This document shows positions 57,476 to 64,000 of a stretch of 64,000 nucleotides of DNA, in pieces; the first letter of the stretch is position 1; every line of letters begins with the position of its first letter. The DNA lies in contig NZ_JADWPE010000002.1 of assembly GCF_017308985.1 (NCBI RefSeq), forward strand, positions 248,001 to 312,000, read 5' to 3'. This stretch comes from Lysobacter changpingensis (GTDB lineage: Bacteria; Pseudomonadota; Gammaproteobacteria; Xanthomonadales; Xanthomonadaceae). The notes below the pieces were generated by a model, which worked only from the letters and a program-made list of their open reading frames with translations, had not been told where the DNA came from and did not search any database. Made by a program: the position numbers and the translations under genes.

Positions 57476-58051
57476 ATGCGCGGTAGAGACGAGGAAACCG
57501 GCGAGTTCTTCAGCCCCAGCCGGAGCCAGAACCGGCGCGACGCGCTGGAAGTGCTGGCGCTGGGCGAAAAGCTGGTCGCGTTGACCGAGGCGCAGCTGGC
57601 GAAACTGCCGGTGCCCGAATCGCTGCTGCCGCACATCCGCGAATGCAGGCGCATCACCTCGCACATCGCGCACAAGCGCCAGCTGGCGTACCTGGCCAAG
57701 CAGATGCGCCGCGAGGACGACGAGGTGCTCGAAGCGATCCGCGACGCGCTGGACGAAAGCGGCGAAGCGGCGCGGCGCGAAGTCGCGGCGATGCATCGCG
57801 TGGAAGCCTGGCGCGAGCGCCTGCTCGCCGATGGCGACGCGGCGCTGGCGCAGCTGCTCGACGAACATCCCACCGCCGATCGCCAGCACCTGCGCGCACT
57901 GGTGCGCAGCGCGCTGGACGAACGCCGGAAGAACAAGCCGCCGCGCGCGTTCCGAGAGCTGTACCGGGCGCTGCGCGAACTGATCGTGGGCGGCGCGTCG
58001 GGGGACGACGACCTCGAGGGTGCGGACGAGACGTTCGACGACGCGCGCTGA
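57476..58051 (+). CDS. yjgA: Ribosome-associated protein YjgA (DarP-like)
   Basis: A 191-residue charged helical protein of the DUF615 family, linked to late 50S subunit assembly in E. coli. The start at 57476 ([20 protein letters not shown]) is preferred to the upstream ATG at 57377 because it fits the family. Characteristic segments are [49 protein letters not shown] and the C-terminal [16 protein letters not shown]. It is divergent from pmbA, an arrangement also found in other Proteobacteria, and convergent with tldD. Confidence 0.93.
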   Translation: MRGRDEETGEFFSPSRSQNRRDALEVLALGEKLVALTEAQLAKLPVPESLLPHIRECRRITSHIAHKRQLAYLAKQMRREDDEVLEAIRDALDESGEAARREVAAMHRVEAWRERLLADGDAALAQLLDEHPTADRQHLRALVRSALDERRKNKPPRAFRELYRALRELIVGGASGDDDLEGADETFDDAR

Positions 58052-58062
58052 GGCCTGCCCTT

Positions 58063-58162
58063 GCAGCCCGGATAAGCGCAGCGCATCCGGGGAACGCATT
58101 GCTCGAACGATGCACGGCGAGCGGCGGAAAGCACCCGGGTGCGCCGCGCTTACCCGGGCCAC
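58063..58162. repeat. REP-like repeat, copy 7
   Basis: A forward unit (from 58063) and an inverted unit (58132-58162). The spacer contains GCTCGAACGAT (58101-58111), the reverse complement of a word in the copy-2 spacer. It lies between the convergent yjgA and tldD genes. Confidence 0.82.
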
Positions 58163-58200
58163 AAACGCTCGGATATTCGACGCTCCCGGTGTCCGCAGGC

Positions 58201-59643
58201 TCACGCCTGCGTCCCGCCCACCGTCAACTGGTCGATCAGCAGCGACGGCTGGCCCACGCCGACCGGCACGCTCTGGCCGTCCTTGCCGCACACGCCGACG
58301 CCTTCGTCCAGCGCGAGGTCGTGGCCGATCATCTTCACGCGCTGCATGGTTTCCGGGCCGTTGCCGATCAGCGTGGCGCCCTTCACCGGCGCGGTGATCC
58401 TGCCGTCCTCGATCAGGTAGGCCTCGGTCGCCGAGAACACGTACTTGCCGTTGGTGATGTCGACCTGGCCGCCGCCGAAATTCACCGCGTACAGGCCCTT
58501 CTTCACCGAGCGGATCATGTCCTGCGGGTCGTCCTGCCCGGCGAGCATGTAGGTGTTGGTCATGCGCGGCATCGGCAAATGCGCGAACGATTCGCGACGA
58601 CCGTTGCCGGTGGGCGCCATGCCCATCAGGCGCGCGTTGAGCGTGTCCTGCATGTAACCCACGAGCACGCCGTCCTCGATCAGCGTGGTGCAGTTGGTCC
58701 GCGTGCCTTCGTCGTCGACGTTGAGCGAACCACGACGTCCCGGCAACGTGCCATCGTCGACGATGGTCACACCCGGCGATGCCACGCGCTGGCCGAGGCG
58801 GCCGGCGTAGGTCGAGGTGCCCTTTCGATTGAAGTCGCCTTCCAGGCCGTGGCCGACGGCTTCGTGCAGCAGCACGCCGGTCCAGCCGTTGCCGAGCACC
58901 ACCGGCATCACGCCGGCCGGCGCATCGATCGCCTCCAGGTTCACCAGCGCCTGGCGCAGCGCTTCGCGCGCGAGCGTTTCCGGCTTGTCGCCGTCGAGCA
59001 GTTCGGAATAGCTGTAACGCCCGCCGCCGCCGGCGTAGCCGCTTTCGCGACGGCCGTTGTGTTCGACGATCACCTGCACGTTCAGGCGCACCAGCGGGCG
59101 CACGTCGGCGGCGAGCACGCCGTCGCTGCGCGCGACCAGGATCGTGTCGACGCCGCCGGAGAGCGACACCATCACCTGCTTCACGCGCGGATCGGCGGCG
59201 CGCAGCATGCGGTCGACGCGACGCAGCGCTTCGACCTTGGCTTCGTTCGCGTAGCCGTCGATGGGGTCTTCCGGCACGTACAGCTCGCGACCGCCGCCGC
59301 GCACCAGCGAATGCGGCGCCTGCACCGAACCGTCGCGCGCGATGGCGCGCGCGGATTTCGCCGCGGTCAGCAGCGCCTGCGTGTTGATTTCGTCCGAATA
59401 CGCGAAGCCGGTCTTCTCGCCGCTGATCGCACGCACGCCGACGCCCTGCTCGATCGAATGCGCGCCGTCCTTGACGATGCCGTCCTCGACCGTCCAGCTC
59501 TCGCGGCGCGCGTGCTGGAAATACAGATCGCCGAAATCCACGCCCGGGCCGAGCAGCGTGCCGAAGGTGCGTTCGAGGCCGCCCGCATCGAGGCCGGCGG
59601 GCAACAACAGGCGGTTTTCGGCGATCTGGATGGGAAGGGTCAT
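58201..59643 (-). CDS. tldD: TldD zinc metalloprotease subunit
   Basis: A 480-residue protein with the zinc-binding [11 protein letters not shown] motif (His260, His265) that provides the active site of the TldD/TldE protease. The start at 59643 ([18 protein letters not shown]) matches the family; the open frame before it is non-coding. The N-terminal region ([20 protein letters not shown]) and C-terminal [15 protein letters not shown] are typical. It lies downstream of yhdP on the same strand after a 190-base gap with no recognised feature. The rng-yhdP-tldD order is also found in E. coli. Confidence 0.96.
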   Translation of the reverse strand: MTLPIQIAENRLLLPAGLDAGGLERTFGTLLGPGVDFGDLYFQHARRESWTVEDGIVKDGAHSIEQGVGVRAISGEKTGFAYSDEINTQALLTAAKSARAIARDGSVQAPHSLVRGGGRELYVPEDPIDGYANEAKVEALRRVDRMLRAADPRVKQVMVSLSGGVDTILVARSDGVLAADVRPLVRLNVQVIVEHNGRRESGYAGGGGRYSYSELLDGDKPETLAREALRQALVNLEAIDAPAGVMPVVLGNGWTGVLLHEAVGHGLEGDFNRKGTSTYAGRLGQRVASPGVTIVDDGTLPGRRGSLNVDDEGTRTNCTTLIEDGVLVGYMQDTLNARLMGMAPTGNGRRESFAHLPMPRMTNTYMLAGQDDPQDMIRSVKKGLYAVNFGGGQVDITNGKYVFSATEAYLIEDGRITAPVKGATLIGNGPETMQRVKMIGHDLALDEGVGVCGKDGQSVPVGVGQPSLLIDQLTVGGTQA

Positions 59644-59833
59644 GCGGGCTCTCTGGAGTGGAACGCCGGCCGGCAGCGGGCATGCGGCCGGCAATGGCAC
59701 TGCGTATCCAGCCGGGGAAATCCCCGGCGGCGATGGGGGATGATCAGGAAGGAGATGGTGGCACAACGGGCGAACGCAACGGCTCGCGCGGCACGGCCGG
59801 GGCGGGATTCAGGCGAGTTCCGGCGGCCGGACC

Positions 59834-62800
59834 TCACGTTTCCGGCGGCGGTTCCTCGGCCTTCGCCTGGCCGGATTGCCCGCTCACCACCTCGACCTTC
59901 GGCTCCTTCCACGGCCCGGTCACGCGGTACGTGCGCGAGGCCATCTCGCCGATCGGCTTCTGCAGCACCGCATTCGCCGCCGCGCCGATCGCCGCGCCCA
60001 CCGGGCCAGCCGCCAGCGCGCCGGCGACGGTGAGCAGGTTCGCGGCCTTCGGGCGCACCTCGATGGTCTGGTCGAACGTCTGCGCGCGCAGGTTCGCGGT
60101 GCCGCGGATGCCGATGGACGCGGCCGGCCCGTCGATGGAGAGGTTGTCGCTGCGCGCCATGCCGCCGGCGAAGTTCACCTTGCCGCCGGCGCGGTTGAAG
60201 GCGAAGCCCTTGTTGAAGAAGTCGCGGAAATCCAGCATCAGCCGGCGCGGCAGCTGGGCGAGGCTGAGCAGGCCGAGCACGCGTCCGGCGCCGGGTTCGA
60301 CTTCGAGCAGGCGACCGTCGCGGATGTCGGCCTCCAGGCTGCCGTCGAGCGAGGCGACGTTGAACGCCGCCGGACTTCCCGCCCAGCCGGCGGCGAAATG
60401 CATCGTGCCGGTGCCGCCGCCAAGCTGCTGGCCCATGCCGAAGCCGGCGAGCAGGCTGCCCAGGTCCTGGCTGTCGATCTTCACGTCCAGCTGCGTGCGC
60501 GCGGACGCACCGCGGCCGTCCCAGTCGCCGCTCGCGTCGATGCGCTGCTTCTGCGCGCGCATCTGCACCTGTTCGATGCGCATGCCGGTCGCGGTCGGTC
60601 GGGTGCGCAGCTTCGCTTCGCCCAGGCGGGCGTCGGACACGTGCAGGTCGGCGATGTCGATGGTCAGCGGCGGGATCTTCGCCGGGTTGAACGCATCGTC
60701 CGCGGGCGCCGCGACGGGCGACGCCCGCGATGCGGCACCCGGCGTGGCCCGCTTCGGCGCGCGCCAGTACATGCGGTCGAAACGCCCGGCGATGGTCGCG
60801 CCCTCGCCCGCGGGAACCAGCACCGCGCCCTGCAACGCGGCGCCTTCGGCCTGCACGGCGGTGGCGCCGTTCGCGGCCGGCACGACGACCAGATGCGTGT
60901 CGGGAAACACGCCGCCGAGCAGGTTCAACTTCTGGGCGGTGACGTCGATGCGTTGCAGCGAGAGGCCGTCGCCGCCACTGCCGCCGCCTTCCAGCAGCGC
61001 GATCCAGTCGATCGCGTCCAGCTGCGCCGCGCGCCCGGTCGCGACCAGCCCGTGCGCGGGCGGCACGTCGTCGACGCGGTTGGTGCCGAGCGCGAGTCGC
61101 ACGCCGGTCTGGCTCTTGCCGGCCGCGTCGGTCGCCGTGCGCGCGCGCACCGCGATCACGTTGCCGAGGTTCACGCGGATGTCGCCGCTGCCCATCGGCA
61201 ACGGGGTTTCGACCGACGTCGCGAGCGATTCGCCGGCCGGCTTTTCCAGCGGCTCGGGCAGCGTGAGCGCGGTGCCGACCAGGTTGGACTGAAGTTGCAG
61301 AAGCGTCGGCGCGGTCCGGCCCGGCGCGGCTTTCGGGATCGCGATGCCGACCGTCCACGCCGAACGTCCGTCGACATGCGGCTTCAGCCATGCCATTTCC
61401 GGCGCGCGGTCGAGCAGTTCCTTCGCCGACATCTGCGCATCGAGCCCGGCTTCGAACACGTTGCCCTTGTCGCGCACGAACTCGTTGCCCGCGCGCAGCG
61501 ACAGCGCGCCGGGCTGGCCTTCGTGCAGCACCTTCAGGCCATCGGCGCGGAAGCCGCCGCGTGCGTATTCGGCCTTGCCGCTGACCTGTTCGAACGCGAG
61601 TTTCCAGCGCGGATCGGCGAGTTTCGCCCGGTCGAGCTGCACGGTGCCGGCGATCTTCGTGACCTGGTTCGGCCGCAGCGGCATCTCCATGTCGAAGCCG
61701 ACCTTGGCCGGCCCGCTGGCGACGACGTTCTTCAACGTGTCGGCATGTTCCTTCTGCAACGGGCTGTGTCGCAGCAGGTTCAGCAGCTGCGCCGCATCGG
61801 CATTGCCCTGCGCCTGCACGGTCAGCGCGCCGCCCTTGTAGTGGTCGATGCCCGCGCGGATCTGCGGGATCGCGACGCCCGCAAGACGCCCCTGCCCCTG
61901 CACGGTGAAGCCGTCGGCGACGAAGGCGACATCGGCGTTCAAGCCTTCCACTGCCGGCCAGTCGGGCTGGAACTTGATGACGGCGCCGTCGAGTTTCGCG
62001 CTCGCTTCGAAAAGACCGTTGCGGTCGCGGAAGGGCCAGTCATCCAGATCGCCCGACACCACCGCGCGGCCGTCGTGCAGGCGCCCGCCGAGCAGCGCGT
62101 TGTCGAGCCATGCCACGACTTTCGGCGCCATCACGTGGCGGATCCAGAAGCCCTTCGCGACCGGCACCTGCGCTTCGTCGATGTCGGCGGCCAGGTCGAT
62201 GCGCGGACGCGAGCCGTCGCCCTGCCACCACAGCCCGCCGCGCGCGTGCACGCCGAAGCCCTGGCCCTTCACCGCCAGCGAGGACGTGCCGATGCGCCAG
62301 CCCTCTCCTTCGCGCCAGCCGCCGACCGAACCCTGCAGCGTCACCGCATGCGACATGCCGAAACCGCGCGGCCAGTCGAAGCGCATCGGCGAGGCGGGAT
62401 CGAACTGGAGCGCGAAGCCGTCCGCATCGCCGAGGAATTGCCCGGCCAGTCCGTTCAGGCCGGGCGAATTGCCGACCGCATCGAAACCGAACGCATCGAT
62501 GTGTGCCTGCGCGCGCAGCGCACCGCCGCGCACGCCGGTGACTTCGACCTCCCGCAGCGAAGCGCGCGGACGGGTGTTGTGCAGCCACACGCGCAGGCCC
62601 GGCGCGAGACGGTCGCTGAGCGAGGCGGCGGTGAGCAGCGGGCCGGCGTCGATGCGGTCGGCCAGCAGCGCGTAGCGCGTGCCGCCGGCAACGACGAGGC
62701 CGTCGAGCTTCTGCGCGTCCTTGCCGGTTTCGATGCGCAGGGTCTTCGCGTCCACGCGCCAGCCGCCGTCGATCGTGCGCCAGCGCGCGAGCGCCGCTAC

Positions 62801-63694
62801 GCGCGCGAACTGCACGCGCGGGACCGCGCCGCCGGCGAGCGGCGCGCCGCGCAGGCCGACGCGATCGAGCGCGACGTCGGCGATCACCTGCGTGATGCGG
62901 TGGTCGCGCAGGTCGGCCCAGGCTTCGGCGCGGCCTTCGCCGGATTCGCTGCCGACGCCGGCGATCTGCAGCAGCGGCGCCCACGCGGCCAGATCCGCGC
63001 GGCGTGCGCCGATATAGGCGCGGCCGTCGCCCTTCACGCGATCGAAGTCGAGCACCGTGTCCAGCGGCGAGGACGCGGCGCCGGGCACGTTCACGCTCGG
63101 CCACGCACGCACGCCGGCACGCACGCGCGGACCGTCCACGCGCAGGCGCAGGTTGATGCGCGGCACGTGCGCGTCGATGCCCAGGCTCGGCGCGATCACG
63201 GTGATCTTGCCGTCGATGACCTGCAGTTCGCCCAGCCCTTCCAGCGCGGCGAACGGATCGGCCTGCTGCGGCTGCGCCTGTCCGGGCAGGCCGCGCACCT
63301 GCCAGCGACCGTCGCCGGCGCGTTCGAGGGTCAGGTCGAGCCCGCGCAGGCGCAGTTCGGAAAACGCATGCCCCGGCAGCAGGCCGGCGTAGACGGACAC
63401 GAGCATTTCCGTGTCGCCGATCGTGAAGGCCCGATCCCCGGCGCCCACGCGCAGGTTGTCCAGGCGCAACAGCGGGCCGCGACGGGTCCAGGCGGTTTCC
63501 ACGCGATCGAACGCGACCGGTCGCCCGGCGCGCTCGCTCAGCCAGGCGGCGACGCGCTGCGGATTGCTCTCGGCCAGCGGCAACACCTGGCTGGCCACGG
63601 CCAGCACCAGCGCGATGAGCACCAGCGACAGCGCGACCAGATAGCCCAGTCCACGACGGGCCATGCGCATGCGGCGACGCAGCGGGGTGGGCAT
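59834..63694 (-). CDS. yhdP: AsmA-like envelope lipid-transport protein YhdP
   Basis: A 1286-residue protein of the DUF3971/AsmA-like group. In E. coli, YhdP forms a long bridge between membranes and helps carry phospholipids to the outer membrane. The start at 63694 (MPTPLRRRMRMARRGLGY) is followed by one N-terminal membrane anchor (about 15-40). The rest is a repetitive beta-strand-rich periplasmic part, with the AsmA-like C-terminal block (about 1130-1250: LLEVEPGAGRVLGLLSL; GKVNFAGGMARSDNLSIDG). An alternative start 46 codons upstream is less likely. It is followed by tldD and preceded by rng. Confidence 0.92.
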   Translation of the reverse strand: MPTPLRRRMRMARRGLGYLVALSLVLIALVLAVASQVLPLAESNPQRVAAWLSERAGRPVAFDRVETAWTRRGPLLRLDNLRVGAGDRAFTIGDTEMLVSVYAGLLPGHAFSELRLRGLDLTLERAGDGRWQVRGLPGQAQPQQADPFAALEGLGELQVIDGKITVIAPSLGIDAHVPRINLRLRVDGPRVRAGVRAWPSVNVPGAASSPLDTVLDFDRVKGDGRAYIGARRADLAAWAPLLQIAGVGSESGEGRAEAWADLRDHRITQVIADVALDRVGLRGAPLAGGAVPRVQFARVAALARWRTIDGGWRVDAKTLRIETGKDAQKLDGLVVAGGTRYALLADRIDAGPLLTAASLSDRLAPGLRVWLHNTRPRASLREVEVTGVRGGALRAQAHIDAFGFDAVGNSPGLNGLAGQFLGDADGFALQFDPASPMRFDWPRGFGMSHAVTLQGSVGGWREGEGWRIGTSSLAVKGQGFGVHARGGLWWQGDGSRPRIDLAADIDEAQVPVAKGFWIRHVMAPKVVAWLDNALLGGRLHDGRAVVSGDLDDWPFRDRNGLFEASAKLDGAVIKFQPDWPAVEGLNADVAFVADGFTVQGQGRLAGVAIPQIRAGIDHYKGGALTVQAQGNADAAQLLNLLRHSPLQKEHADTLKNVVASGPAKVGFDMEMPLRPNQVTKIAGTVQLDRAKLADPRWKLAFEQVSGKAEYARGGFRADGLKVLHEGQPGALSLRAGNEFVRDKGNVFEAGLDAQMSAKELLDRAPEMAWLKPHVDGRSAWTVGIAIPKAAPGRTAPTLLQLQSNLVGTALTLPEPLEKPAGESLATSVETPLPMGSGDIRVNLGNVIAVRARTATDAAGKSQTGVRLALGTNRVDDVPPAHGLVATGRAAQLDAIDWIALLEGGGSGGDGLSLQRIDVTAQKLNLLGGVFPDTHLVVVPAANGATAVQAEGAALQGAVLVPAGEGATIAGRFDRMYWRAPKRATPGAASRASPVAAPADDAFNPAKIPPLTIDIADLHVSDARLGEAKLRTRPTATGMRIEQVQMRAQKQRIDASGDWDGRGASARTQLDVKIDSQDLGSLLAGFGMGQQLGGGTGTMHFAAGWAGSPAAFNVASLDGSLEADIRDGRLLEVEPGAGRVLGLLSLAQLPRRLMLDFRDFFNKGFAFNRAGGKVNFAGGMARSDNLSIDGPAASIGIRGTANLRAQTFDQTIEVRPKAANLLTVAGALAAGPVGAAIGAAANAVLQKPIGEMASRTYRVTGPWKEPKVEVVSGQSGQAKAEEPPPET

Positions 63695-63900
63695 GGGATC
63701 AGCGGCTTTCCAGATGGCGCGGGATGCGGGTGCGAGGGCGGGAACCGGGGAACGCCCCGGCCGCGCGATCCGGCGATGCGGACGCGCACGGGCGGCGGGA
63801 CATCGCACGGCGGGACGGATGGCGCCCGCCATTGTCCGACCGGCCGCGCCAACGCAGCGTTACTGGACCGTCCTCTCCCGCCTCGCCGTTACCGTTCCGC

Positions 63901-64000
63901 TCAGAGCAGCACGACATCGAACTGCTCCTGCGCGTACTGGTCGTCCGCCTGGAAGCGGATCGACTTGCCCAGGAATTCCTCCAGCTCGGCCACCGCCGCC
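63901..64000 (-). CDS. rng: Ribonuclease G, C-terminal fragment
   Basis: Only the last 32 codons are inside the window, ending at the TGA at 63901. The peptide (VAELEEFLGKSIRFQAD, then YAQEQFDVVLL) closely follows the C-terminal pattern of RNase G (GK-x(3)-Q...EQFDVV). Its position upstream of yhdP on the same strand matches the usual rng-yhdP-tldD order. RNase G matures the 5' end of 16S rRNA and degrades some mRNAs. Confidence 0.85.
   Translation of the reverse strand, partial: AAVAELEEFLGKSIRFQADDQYAQEQFDVVLL

Overview
The window is high-GC, gene-dense bacterial chromosome. The protein repertoire and gene order fit a Gammaproteobacterium of the Xanthomonadaceae, probably Lysobacter or a close relative. 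Pointers are the map/rpsB/tsf...pyrH-frr-uppS-cdsA-dxr-rseP-bamA-lpxD-fabZ-lpxA-lpxB-rnhB-dnaE-accA-tilS backbone, large TonB-dependent receptors, and dispersed REP-like palindromes. The genus is inferred from style only. No rRNA, tRNA, CRISPR array, integrase or insertion sequence was recognised.

Layout. 1-6.7 kb: end of a thiopurine methyltransferase gene, a bacterioferritin, a Tat-exported threonine-aldolase-like protein, asnB behind a predicted asparagine attenuator, and a divergent penicillin-acylase-family gene. 6.9-12.8 kb (minus): map-glnD-dapD-Spx/ArsC-like-dapE, with overlapping or abutting genes at three of its four junctions. 13.1-15.0 kb (plus): rpsB-tsf behind a long structured leader. 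15.5-25.1 kb (minus): accessory block with an ECF sigma factor, a FecR anti-sigma factor and an STN-type TonB receptor, plus an Oar-like TonB receptor paired with a TPR-sulfotransferase. 25.4-39.2 kb (plus): pyrH, a CDF metal transporter, then the envelope, isoprenoid and lipid A series from frr to rnhB. 39.2-43.7 kb: accessory block with a lipoprotein, a winged-helix/TM/TPR regulator and two tandem DUF1232 paralogues. 43.8-55 kb: dnaE, a secreted GH31 alpha-glucosidase, accA, an old-yellow-enzyme oxidoreductase, tilS, xseB-ispA. 55.4-64 kb: a DUF4870 protein, pmbA, yjgA, tldD, yhdP and the end of rng.

How they work together. The backbone supplies translation factors, UMP, undecaprenyl phosphate, CDP-diacylglycerol, MEP-pathway isoprenoids, outer-membrane protein assembly, lipid A and fatty acids. 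The accessory blocks that interrupt it carry surface uptake and signalling (TonB receptors, sigma/FecR, sulfotransferase), metal efflux, polysaccharide hydrolysis and a membrane-anchored regulator.

The most notable signal is upstream of asnB. A 39-codon reading frame has six Asn codons within seven, followed by an intrinsic terminator. Four short complementary segments are placed as in a classical ribosome-mediated attenuator. Seven loci of one REP-like repeat family mark gene ends, six of them between convergent genes.
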